Shown: positions 8,234 to 15,887 of the stretch, one piece after another
Layout of the letters: the number at the start of each line of letters is the position of its first letter
How positions within the stretch are numbered: the stretch's first letter is position 1
NCBI GenBank assembly: GCA_023413645.1
Contig: JAEZPN010000098.1
Coordinates: forward strand, 1-20,669
Source: Bacteroidota bacterium
GTDB taxonomy: Bacteria > Bacteroidota > Bacteroidia > Bacteroidales > Rikenellaceae
DNA length: 20,669 nt
Direction: 5' to 3'
The notes under the pieces: generated by a model
The model's database searches: none
Told to the model about the DNA's origin: nothing
Seen by the model: only the letters and a program-made list of their open reading frames with translations
Made by a program: the position numbers and the translations under genes

Positions 8234-8983
8234 CTATTTTTGTACGGGCTGGTTCAAGATATCCATAAAGGCGATTGTTGTAGCCTCCATTCTAAATACG
8301 AGTTTCTCGATGCGTGCTACGAGGTAGTTGTATGCAAAGTATGCGGGGATACCCACCACAAGACCACCTACGGTAGTTACCATAGCTACGAACATACCCT
8401 CAGAGAGCTGCGACAACTCGATAACGCCAGAACCGTTTGACGACATATTCATAAACACCTGCACCATACCTACTACAGTACCCAAGAAACCGATCATGGG
8501 GGCACCACCAGCGATAGATGACAACCATGGGAGACTTGTCTCGAGCTTCGCAACCTCAACGTTTGCCACATTCTCGATAGCTGTCTGAATGTCGCTCATG
8601 GGGCGACCGATGCGCTCGATACCCTTCTCCACCATGCGTGCGATGGGCGAGTTGGTGCGACGGCAGAGGTCGATAGCCGCCTCGATGTTTCCCTCAGAGA
8701 TGCAGTCACGAATGCGGTTCATGAAGTTGTAGTCGATAGCCGAAGCGCGACGAATGGCGATGAAGCGATCCACGAAGATGAAAACAAGAACACAGAGCAA
8801 CACAAGAAGGAGGCACATGAGGATTACAGAGAACACACCACCACCGAAGCATAACTCCCAAAGACCGATTGATGAGTCACCAGCCTTCTCTGTGGTTTTC
8901 TGAAGAGCCTCATTGGCCATAGCAACTGAATCCACCTGCTCTACGGTTGCCGCATCGGGTGCAGCAGTAAGAATGTTAATCAT
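8234..8983 (-). CDS. exbB: MotA/TolQ/ExbB proton channel protein
   Basis: This predicts 249 residues with three membrane helices (about 49-71, 152-178 and 195-221) and the typical TolQ/ExbB topology: a large cytoplasmic segment between the first two helices. The family core A-P-M-I-G-F-L-G-T-V-V-G-M (161-173) and E-G-M-F-V-A-M-V-T-T-V-G-G-L are clear. It forms the pentameric stator around the ExbD helix. The N-terminal 45 residues are a soluble Ala/Glu-rich extension, which is common in Bacteroidota. It sits 64 bases after tamB with neither a terminator nor a TAnnTTTG element between them, so it may be read through from tamB. Confidence 0.93.
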   Translation of the reverse strand: MINILTAAPDAATVEQVDSVAMANEALQKTTEKAGDSSIGLWELCFGGGVFSVILMCLLLVLLCVLVFIFVDRFIAIRRASAIDYNFMNRIRDCISEGNIEAAIDLCRRTNSPIARMVEKGIERIGRPMSDIQTAIENVANVEVAKLETSLPWLSSIAGGAPMIGFLGTVVGMVQVFMNMSSNGSGVIELSQLSEGMFVAMVTTVGGLVVGIPAYFAYNYLVARIEKLVFRMEATTIAFMDILNQPVQK

Positions 8984-9047
8984 AGTTGTTTTAGTGTTTT
9001 TAATTATTAATTTTTATTAGTTATCTCTTCATTTTCAATATTATACA

Positions 9048-12000
9048 CTATTCGCTATCCACAATGGGTGGATTCTTGCGGGCATATGCCTTTGCCTCGC
9101 GCTGCTCCTTGCGTGCTGCACGCTGCGAGTCGCGCGCTATGCGTCGCTCGGCACGCGCTACACTATCGCGCGAGAATCGCGCCTTGAGACTCTGACCCAG
9201 CTCAGTGAAGGTATTAAAACTCTCGCTATAGTAGACACCCACGCCCGACTCCTGCATACCCTGGTTCTCGCCATAGCGGTCGATAGTCTGCGTGAAGCCC
9301 TTAAGGCGGAAGGCACCATCGGAGTCGATAAGCCATGTGATGAAGGCCTCGCCGACGAAGTTCGACGCCTTCTCCGTAGCCTTGAGCGACTCATCCGAGA
9401 GGTAGCCACCCTCAACCTCGATGATAAGGCGGTTGTCGAGCCAGCTCTTTGAGAAGCCGAAGTCCACCTCGTCACCCGTCTGCTCGGTACGTGGACGGTA
9501 GCGCAGGATGATATTGTAGTTGTCACCCGAGAGCCAGTTGCTCAACTGGTTCGAGAGGAGCTCGAAGCCCGTAGTTGCAGAGAGCGAAGCACCCATAGCA
9601 CCCGTATCGTCCGACGAGAAGGTGTTGGCAGCCAGCAACCAGAACATCTGCGTAGCGATGGACTGCTGGTCGTTGAGCGCCTTGTCTATGACGGTTTGAA
9701 TCTCCGGAGCTACGTTCGGCACCTCAACATCGAAGGTCACCTTGGGCGCCATCATATCTTCGGTAAGTTTTATGTAGCACTCCACGGGCACAGCACGCGA
9801 GGTGTCGATGCCCTGCAGGGAGTTACCGATAAGCGGTTTCAACGACGCCTTAGTCTCGTAGACGGCATCGATATTTAACTGCGCACCCATCGGGTCACCA
9901 TTCCACGATACGGAAGAGCCTGGCACAACCTTAAAGAGCTTATGCCAGATATTCTGCAACGTGAAGAGATAGTCACCCTCGCTGATGGTGTACTCGCCAC
10001 GCATCTCGAAGATATTAGCCTCGGGCACGATGTGCATATTTAGCTGACCCTTACCGCGACCCTTGATGATATCACCCACCGTGGGGTCGATAACCAACTG
10101 CATCTCGATATTGGGCTGCACATTAAAGGTCATATCCATATCCATCACACTACCGATGTTGCTCACATGGCGGCGCTTTCGCTCATACGCAAGCATACGG
10201 CGTGTGAGGAAGGCCGTTGTATCGGGGCCCTTGACCTCCTGTGTGCGGAATCGCACAAAGTCGGCATACGACACATCCTCCTTACCCGAGAGCGGCATGT
10301 AGAAGTGTGAGTTGTCGTTACTTGTCGCCTCGATATCCATCTTCAAGCCACGCTTGTCGCCCTTAAACTCCGCAGAGCCCGTAGCGTAGACATGACCATA
10401 GAAGTAGTCGTTATCCTTTGCCTTGGTGTCGAGCACCAACATTTTATCGGCATCAATCGAGATGTCGTAGGTGACGTTCGACAAGTGGTTAAGGTCGAGG
10501 TCCATCTTGTAGATACCCTTATTACCTTTCGAGTCGAAGAGTTCCACGCCGTCGGCATAGATGTGGTTGTCCTCCACACGTAACTCGCCATAGGGCGCCG
10601 TATATCGCACGTTTGTATAGTCAACCTTCGTAGCAAGGTTCTCCACCGTGCCACGACCATTGAGGTGCGCCTGGCGACCCTCACCTACGACAGTTGCATA
10701 TACGTTTACATCGCCCTCGATATCCGAGACGATGCCCACAAGGAAGGGCTGTATAAGCTCCGCCTTGAGGCGACGGATACGTGCGTTAGCATAGTAACGT
10801 GTACCCACAGGTTGGTAGTATCCTCTGATGAGTGTATCCTGCGTGCCACGGTCACGCACAAAGACTCTCGCACGGTTCTGTTTGAAGTCCCAATCGGTGA
10901 TGATATCCTGCGGCGGTGCGTCAATGCCGTTCACACTCCAATCATCGAGGCTTATGCGCGCCTCTATCTCGGGGTTGTTGAGCGCCGACTTGATGGTAGC
11001 ATAACCCGTCGAAGCGCCATTAATGTTGTAGCCATAGCGACCTATGAGCTGCGACAAGGGAGAAATATCGAAGCGGTTAAGCGTGATGCGTATTGAGTCC
11101 TCCCTCTGGCGTGAGACCACACCATTGATATTTAGAAGTTGGTCGCCACGCGTGATGCGTAGGTCGTTGATAGCGATACGCGACGAGTCGATGTCGATGC
11201 CACGAGCATAGAGCTTCCACTGCGCATCATCTGCCGTGAAATGCGAGGGTGTTACGTTGATGTGTATCGAGCGGTGATTAGTCTCAGCACTCTTGCTGAA
11301 CTTTGCCGCAAGACCGAGCATCGCCGAGCGCTTGTCGCTATCTCTAAATCCCGCCGAGAGCGTGATGCGGTTCTCGCGGGCACCACCATTAAGGTTGAAG
11401 TTGGGCATAAGCAGCGTAGTACCGCGATATATACCCTCCGACCTCATACGCACAGACATAGAGTCGCGGCTGCTGTTGTTTACGTCGAGCTCCACATTTG
11501 CCATGATGACACCCGAATACTCCACAGCCTCCGACTTACCCTTAAGGATGATGTTGTTGCTGCGGGGGTTGAACGTGAGCGAGAGGTTTGTCTCGGGCGC
11601 AACGACAAGACCACCAGCAATAGCATCCAAGAGGCTATTTATCTCGTCGTTTGCCGTGAGTGTAAAGACTGTGTAGTCGCTTGCGTTGTTTGCCGCCGAT
11701 GTCTCGTGCTTAACCTCGGGCGCATCCTTATAGAGCAGGGGCACGTAGGTATTCAACGAGTGGAACAGATAGTCGTATATGTCGAGGTAGTCCGAGCGAC
11801 TGCGGAAGTCGAAGTCGAAGAAGTCGCTCCTGCACTGCACATATTTCTGCTGGGGTGTGCTGTCGAGGTCAATACGCAAGCGGTTAGAGTAGATGTCGCC
11901 ACCAGGATAGTGATACTCGGCATCTGCGATGCTGACATAGCCATTTAGCTCCTCGAGGTTAGCGCCACTAACATCGATACCGATATTTGCCGAGAGGCTC

Positions 12001-13631
12001 GACACCTCGTCACGCTTGTTGATACCCATGGCGTGAAGGTCGGCATTATAGAGCATCATCGAGATACGATAGTATGGATTCTCAGGATCTATATCCACAT
12101 CTGCGAACATATCGAAGTCGAGGTTGGGGTCGTCGGAGTTGACCTCACCGTAGAACTTATTGCCGTCAATTGAGCCTACGCCATGGATCTCTTGATAGGT
12201 GTACTCGGAGTAGCCGAACGACTCCACCGATACATTAACATCACCCACCAGACCTCCAGCGTTGCCTCCACCAATGGCACCCGCAGCATTCACCGAGGCT
12301 GTGAGCTTACCCACCTTTGGTTTTTCAATGAGGTTACCAAGGTCGAAGTCCGCAACCTCCACCACACCATTTACGGGATATGAGCCGTCACTACGTCTGT
12401 TGAGATTTACATCTGCGCGGAGGTGTCCCGCAGCTGAATTGATGTTACCTGCCACTCGAAAGGAGTCCCAACGTCCTCCGAACGTTGCTCGCATATCCAC
12501 CCACTCCACACGATCTATGATCTCCGTCACCTTTTCGGGCAATGGGTTCTTAACCACCGAGGCGAGTACCGAGTTTGCATCCTCCGCCGTGAGGTGCATG
12601 CGCTCTACGCCCACAATGTACTTGGCGGTACCCCACTCGGGCATACCAATTATATGTGCCGTAGCATCGAGATTACTGCTCTTGCCGAAGTCTACGTCAC
12701 GCACCGTAACATCGAAATCATCGACCGTACCGACGTAGGTGACATCCATATCCTTGAGTGTGATACCCCAATCGCGGAGTGCCGGAGCGAAGTAACCCAA
12801 ATCGGATGTCGTGATTGTCGAATTCTCGGCCACCACATCCATCTGCACCTCGTCGATATAGTTTTTGTACTGGTCCCAGCTCTCACCGTTGATGTGCATG
12901 CGTGGCATATTGATCGTAGACGTGGGTGTCTCAATATGCACCTCGTCGAGATGGATAACACCCCTATCGACATACATCACACCACTAAGCTGGTCTAACC
13001 TAAAGCCACTGCGTTCATCTGCCGAGAAACTCTTGATGTCGCCACGCACAGCGCCCTTCACCACGCTGAAGTCCTTGATATGGGCATCGGCATTTAGGAT
13101 GCGTATATCGCCATAGTCTACGCCATATTCGGGATTGCGGGTCTCGAGACGAGTGTAGCAGAAGTCGAGATTATCAACCTCCATATCATCGATATATAGA
13201 CGGAAGTTGCTCTCCTTTTCGGGATTCTGGAATTTCGCAATGATGGGACGGATATTGAGTTCACCATTTGCCATCTCACGAATATAGAATTTACCGCCCG
13301 CAGCATCGACATTATGCAACGACACGCCGTCGCGCTTGATGTTGAACGAGGTAATTGCCGCCGAGGCCCTGTCGACATAGAGCAACGTATCCTGCTCCAT
13401 ATCCTCTACGTAGAAGCCCTCGATGCGCACGCGCGTAAAGAGATCCATATCTATGCGCTTTATGGACACACGCGTACCCAGCGTCTCCGACGCATAGTCG
13501 GTTGCACGCTGCACAACATAGTTCTGTACGGGCTCAAGATTGAGAAGCAGAGTTAAAAAAATAGGCAAAAATATCAGCAACAATATGATTGCCGATAGCA
13601 CCTTTGCCAATATTTTTATAACTTTGCGCAT
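9048..13631 (-). CDS. tamB: Translocation/assembly module TamB-like protein
   Basis: This predicts 1527 residues, large even for the family. An N-terminal signal-anchor (residues about 8-31) is followed by a very long periplasmic region of beta-rich repeats with little recurring motif, as in AsmA-like bridge proteins. A C-terminal DUF490/TamB domain contains M-R-G-E-Y-T-I-S-E-G-D-Y-L-F-T-L-Q-N and later V-T-F-D-V-E-V-P-N-V. The last about 45 residues are Arg/Ala/Glu-rich and probably extended or coiled. TamB proteins span the periplasm and are linked to outer-membrane protein insertion and phospholipid transport, usually with a TamA/BamA partner, which is not in this window. It is the first gene of the minus-strand block, divergent from tsaD. 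Confidence 0.92.
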   Translation of the reverse strand: MRKVIKILAKVLSAIILLLIFLPIFLTLLLNLEPVQNYVVQRATDYASETLGTRVSIKRIDMDLFTRVRIEGFYVEDMEQDTLLYVDRASAAITSFNIKRDGVSLHNVDAAGGKFYIREMANGELNIRPIIAKFQNPEKESNFRLYIDDMEVDNLDFCYTRLETRNPEYGVDYGDIRILNADAHIKDFSVVKGAVRGDIKSFSADERSGFRLDQLSGVMYVDRGVIHLDEVHIETPTSTINMPRMHINGESWDQYKNYIDEVQMDVVAENSTITTSDLGYFAPALRDWGITLKDMDVTYVGTVDDFDVTVRDVDFGKSSNLDATAHIIGMPEWGTAKYIVGVERMHLTAEDANSVLASVVKNPLPEKVTEIIDRVEWVDMRATFGGRWDSFRVAGNINSAAGHLRADVNLNRRSDGSYPVNGVVEVADFDLGNLIEKPKVGKLTASVNAAGAIGGGNAGGLVGDVNVSVESFGYSEYTYQEIHGVGSIDGNKFYGEVNSDDPNLDFDMFADVDIDPENPYYRISMMLYNADLHAMGINKRDEVSSLSANIGIDVSGANLEELNGYVSIADAEYHYPGGDIYSNRLRIDLDSTPQQKYVQCRSDFFDFDFRSRSDYLDIYDYLFHSLNTYVPLLYKDAPEVKHETSAANNASDYTVFTLTANDEINSLLDAIAGGLVVAPETNLSLTFNPRSNNIILKGKSEAVEYSGVIMANVELDVNNSSRDSMSVRMRSEGIYRGTTLLMPNFNLNGGARENRITLSAGFRDSDKRSAMLGLAAKFSKSAETNHRSIHINVTPSHFTADDAQWKLYARGIDIDSSRIAINDLRITRGDQLLNINGVVSRQREDSIRITLNRFDISPLSQLIGRYGYNINGASTGYATIKSALNNPEIEARISLDDWSVNGIDAPPQDIITDWDFKQNRARVFVRDRGTQDTLIRGYYQPVGTRYYANARIRRLKAELIQPFLVGIVSDIEGDVNVYATVVGEGRQAHLNGRGTVENLATKVDYTNVRYTAPYGELRVEDNHIYADGVELFDSKGNKGIYKMDLDLNHLSNVTYDISIDADKMLVLDTKAKDNDYFYGHVYATGSAEFKGDKRGLKMDIEATSNDNSHFYMPLSGKEDVSYADFVRFRTQEVKGPDTTAFLTRRMLAYERKRRHVSNIGSVMDMDMTFNVQPNIEMQLVIDPTVGDIIKGRGKGQLNMHIVPEANIFEMRGEYTISEGDYLFTLQNIWHKLFKVVPGSSVSWNGDPMGAQLNIDAVYETKASLKPLIGNSLQGIDTSRAVPVECYIKLTEDMMAPKVTFDVEVPNVAPEIQTVIDKALNDQQSIATQMFWLLAANTFSSDDTGAMGASLSATTGFELLSNQLSNWLSGDNYNIILRYRPRTEQTGDEVDFGFSKSWLDNRLIIEVEGGYLSDESLKATEKASNFVGEAFITWLIDSDGAFRLKGFTQTIDRYGENQGMQESGVGVYYSESFNTFTELGQSLKARFSRDSVARAERRIARDSQRAARKEQREAKAYARKNPPIVDSE

Positions 13632-13675
13632 TGAAACGTGTGATTAATTTTAATCGCTACGGAGCAATTAACTTA

Positions 13676-13683
13676 CAAAAGTA
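13676..13683 (-). promoter_or_regulatory. Putative -7 element for tamB
   Basis: CAAAAGTA on the plus strand reads TACTTTTG on the minus strand, an exact TAnnTTTG match about 45 bases before the tamB start. No TTTG is visible at the matching -33 position, which is instead A/T-rich repeat sequence. Confidence 0.45.
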
Positions 13684-13687
13684 ATAA

Positions 13688-13720
13688 TTTTTCTATTAAT
13701 ATAGAAAAAAACATAGAAAA
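13688..13720. repeat. Short dyad and direct repeat in the tamB-tsaD spacer
   Basis: TTTTTCTAT at 13688-13696 is perfectly complementary to ATAGAAAAA at 13701-13709, and ATAGAAAA recurs at 13713-13720. There are thus three copies of one octamer (one inverted, two direct) within 33 bases, lying between the tamB -7 element and the tsaD start. It could be a regulator site or simply AT-rich composition. Confidence 0.4.
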
Positions 13721-13732
13721 TATTTCCGAAAA

Positions 13733-14758
13733 ATGGACATTACTATCCTCGGCATAGAGTCGTCATGCGACGACACATCGGCTGCCGTAATCCGCAACCG
13801 CACACTTCTGTCCAACGTAATCGCCTCACAGGCAGTGCATCAGAAGTATGGCGGCGTAATTCCCGAGCTTGCATCGCGTGCCCACCAGCAGAACATCATC
13901 CCTGTTGTTGACACAGCACTCAAGGAGGCGGGTATCACCATCGACAAAGTCGATGCCATAGCATTCACGCGCGGTCCCGGTCTGCTCGGTTCACTCCTCG
14001 TGGGCGTATCGTTCGCAAAGGGTCTCTCTATTGCTAACAACATCCCACTCGTCGAGGTTAACCACTTGCAGGGCCACATCCTCTCGCACTTCGTCGACCT
14101 CCCCGACAGAGAGTTACCTCACCCCAACTTACCATTCCTCTGCCTCTTGGTGAGCGGCGGACATACACAAATTGTGCGCGTGGACTCCCCTACCGAGATG
14201 GAGATTATCGGCACGACCATTGACGATGCCGCTGGCGAGGCCTTCGACAAGTGCGCAAAGGTCATGGGACTACCCTACCCCGGTGGCCCCGTTATCGACC
14301 GTCTCTCGAAGGAGGGCGACGACAAGGCCTTCAAATTCGCAAAGCCCCATGTTGAGGGCGAGTTCGACTACTCATTCTCGGGTTTGAAGACCTCGTTCCT
14401 CTACACCTTACGCGATGCCGTGAAGGAGGATCCCGACTTCGTGGAGAAGAACAAGGCCGACCTCGCAGCATCCCTCCAGAAGACCATCGTTGACATCCTC
14501 CTTGACAAGCTCGTTAAGGCATCTAAGGCTACGGGTATCAAGGATATAGCTATCGCTGGTGGCGTTTCGGCAAACTCTGGCCTTCGCAATGGTATTCTCG
14601 AAGCAGGCAAGCGTCGCGGCTGGCGCTGCTTCCTCCCCGAGTTGAAGTTTACAACAGACAACGCCGCAATGATCGCCACTGCGGGTTACTACCGCTATAT
14701 GGCTGGCGAGTTCAGCAACCTCGACGTATCTCCCGTGGCACGTCTCGAGGATTTGTAG
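13733..14758 (+). CDS. tsaD: tRNA N6-threonylcarbamoyladenosine transferase subunit TsaD
   Basis: This predicts 341 residues, the usual length. It transfers the threonylcarbamoyl group to A37 of tRNAs reading ANN codons, with TsaB and TsaE as partners. The start MDITILGIESSCDDTSAAV is the Kae1/Qri7/YgjD signature. Metal ligands are visible as His111 and His115 (in N-H-L-Q-G-H) and Asp309 (in T-T-D-N-A-A). Nucleotide-binding segments S-G-G-H-T-Q (141-146) and the D-A-A-G-E-A-F-D-K region are intact. The upstream spacer is AT-rich and holds no clear promoter on this strand. The next gene follows after 12 bases. Confidence 0.97.
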   Translation: MDITILGIESSCDDTSAAVIRNRTLLSNVIASQAVHQKYGGVIPELASRAHQQNIIPVVDTALKEAGITIDKVDAIAFTRGPGLLGSLLVGVSFAKGLSIANNIPLVEVNHLQGHILSHFVDLPDRELPHPNLPFLCLLVSGGHTQIVRVDSPTEMEIIGTTIDDAAGEAFDKCAKVMGLPYPGGPVIDRLSKEGDDKAFKFAKPHVEGEFDYSFSGLKTSFLYTLRDAVKEDPDFVEKNKADLAASLQKTIVDILLDKLVKASKATGIKDIAIAGGVSANSGLRNGILEAGKRRGWRCFLPELKFTTDNAAMIATAGYYRYMAGEFSNLDVSPVARLEDL

Positions 14759-14770
14759 CACACTTTCGCC

Positions 14771-15715
14771 ATGGAGCATCTACCCTACAACGACTATGGT
14801 AGCGCCATGCGCCGCAAGTTCGGTGGCAGGGTTCAGAAGCTCGCTATTGACGCAGGACTGAGCTGTCCAAATCGCGATGGCACCGTCGGTTTTGGCGGCT
14901 GCACATTTTGCTTGGGCGAGGCATTTTCGCCATCCTACTGCCGCGAGGCAATATCCATTACTGAACAGATAGAGCGCGCTCTACGATTTCACTCCGCACG
15001 AGATCGTAGAGCCGACTCCTATCTCGCATATTTCCAGTCAAATACAAACACCCACGCCGACGTTACGCACCTCGAAAAACTCTACAACGAGGCTCTCAAG
15101 CATCCTGCAATTTCTGGTATCATCATCGGCACACGCCCCGACTGCATTACTTCCGAAATACTCCAACTATTGTCTAACATTGCGCAGTCGAAATATGTCG
15201 CCGTGGAGTATGGCATTGAGTCGGTTTACGACACCACACTCGACCATGTAAACCGCGGTCACAACTTCCATCAAGCCGTAGACGCTGTTACAAGAACGAA
15301 GGCTGCAAACATCGACGTCGGCGCGCACTTCATCCTCGGTCTTCCAAACGAAACGGCAAGCGACATAATCGCGGGTGTCCACCATATTAACGCACTCGGT
15401 GTCGACTTTATTAAGTTTCACCAGCTACAAATTTACCACTCAACAGCCATAGAGCGCGAGTGGAGTGAGCACCCCGAGCGCTTTCTCTTTGGCGAGAATA
15501 GCAGCATTGAGGAGTATATAGAGTTGCTGGTCGGAATTATCCGTCGCCTCGACCCACATATCGCCATTGAGCGCCTTGCATCGCAGGCTCCACGAAACCT
15601 TATTACACACTCTCCACTCAAGGGAATACGCCCTCACGAACTACGCGAAATGGTCGTGGCGAGGATGCTCAAAGAAAACTTCCGCCAGGGTGATTTATGC
15701 GCATTGACACTCTAA
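14771..15715 (+). CDS. Radical SAM protein, TIGR01212 (YhcC) family
   Basis: This predicts 314 residues. The cluster motif is C32-x11-C44-x2-C47 (C-P-N-R-D-G-T ... G-G-C-T-F-C), the wide spacing typical of the TIGR01212/YhcC family rather than the usual C-x3-C-x2-C. Other family segments are S-Y-L-A-Y-F-Q-S-N-T-N-T, G-T-R-P-D-C, V-E-Y-G-I-E-S and H-F-I-L-G-L-P-N-E-T. The N-terminus P-Y-N-D-Y-G-S-A-M-R-R-K-F is also characteristic. The family is widespread and its substrate is, to my knowledge, not settled; relation to Elp3-like tRNA chemistry has been suggested from sequence. Tight spacing after tsaD (12 bases) suggests co-transcription, which would fit a tRNA role but does not prove it. Confidence 0.9.
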   Translation: MEHLPYNDYGSAMRRKFGGRVQKLAIDAGLSCPNRDGTVGFGGCTFCLGEAFSPSYCREAISITEQIERALRFHSARDRRADSYLAYFQSNTNTHADVTHLEKLYNEALKHPAISGIIIGTRPDCITSEILQLLSNIAQSKYVAVEYGIESVYDTTLDHVNRGHNFHQAVDAVTRTKAANIDVGAHFILGLPNETASDIIAGVHHINALGVDFIKFHQLQIYHSTAIEREWSEHPERFLFGENSSIEEYIELLVGIIRRLDPHIAIERLASQAPRNLITHSPLKGIRPHELREMVVARMLKENFRQGDLCALTL

Positions 15716-15741
15716 ACGTAAAAAAGTGGGCATAAAATTTT

Positions 15742-15769
15742 TATTTTTGCGCAAATTTTACTACTTTTG
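15742..15769 (+). promoter_or_regulatory. Tandem -7 elements and palindrome upstream of the hydrogenase
   Basis: TATTTTTG (15742-15749) and TACTTTTG (15762-15769) both match TAnnTTTG, with starts 20 bases apart. A perfect ten-base palindrome, TTTGCGCAAA (15746-15755), overlaps the first and precedes the second, where an operator could act. The downstream element is the better placed promoter, giving a leader of about 110 bases. No -33 TTTG at ideal distance is seen for either. Confidence 0.5.
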
Positions 15770-15777
15770 TTCGGTTT

Positions 15778-15841
15778 ATTACCAATACTATGCGCTTCAC
15801 TTGAAGCATATCGTCAAAAAAGACCATAATAGGTTGGTAAT
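15778..15841 (+). promoter_or_regulatory. Structured 5' leader of the hydrogenase operon (candidate)
   Basis: ATTACCAA (15778-15785) is perfectly complementary to TTGGTAAT (15834-15841), and the enclosed 48 bases contain a second hairpin, GCTTC-ACTT-GAAGC (15794-15807). If transcription begins just after the 15762 element, the outer stem lies at the extreme 5' end of the RNA. It matches no riboswitch class that I recognise. The inner hairpin contains a tiny ORF (ATG at 15790, four codons), probably coincidental. Confidence 0.4.
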
Positions 15842-15887
15842 CACGACACAATAAAAACAGACAAATTAACAGTTAACTACTAGCAAT

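Noticed and set aside
8984..9047. Possible promoter or terminator between tamB and exbB
   Set aside because: The 64-base spacer is AT-rich but holds neither a TAnnTTTG match on the minus strand nor a GC stem with a T run.
15734..15759. AAAATTT/AAATTTT stem as a terminator for the radical SAM gene
   Set aside because: It is A/T only, has a 12-base loop and overlaps the promoter elements. I see no convincing terminator between the radical SAM gene and the hydrogenase, so read-through is possible.
15790..15804. Four-codon upstream ORF (MRFT) in the hydrogenase leader
   Set aside because: It is too short to judge, has no visible ribosome-binding feature, and no amino-acid run that would suggest attenuation.
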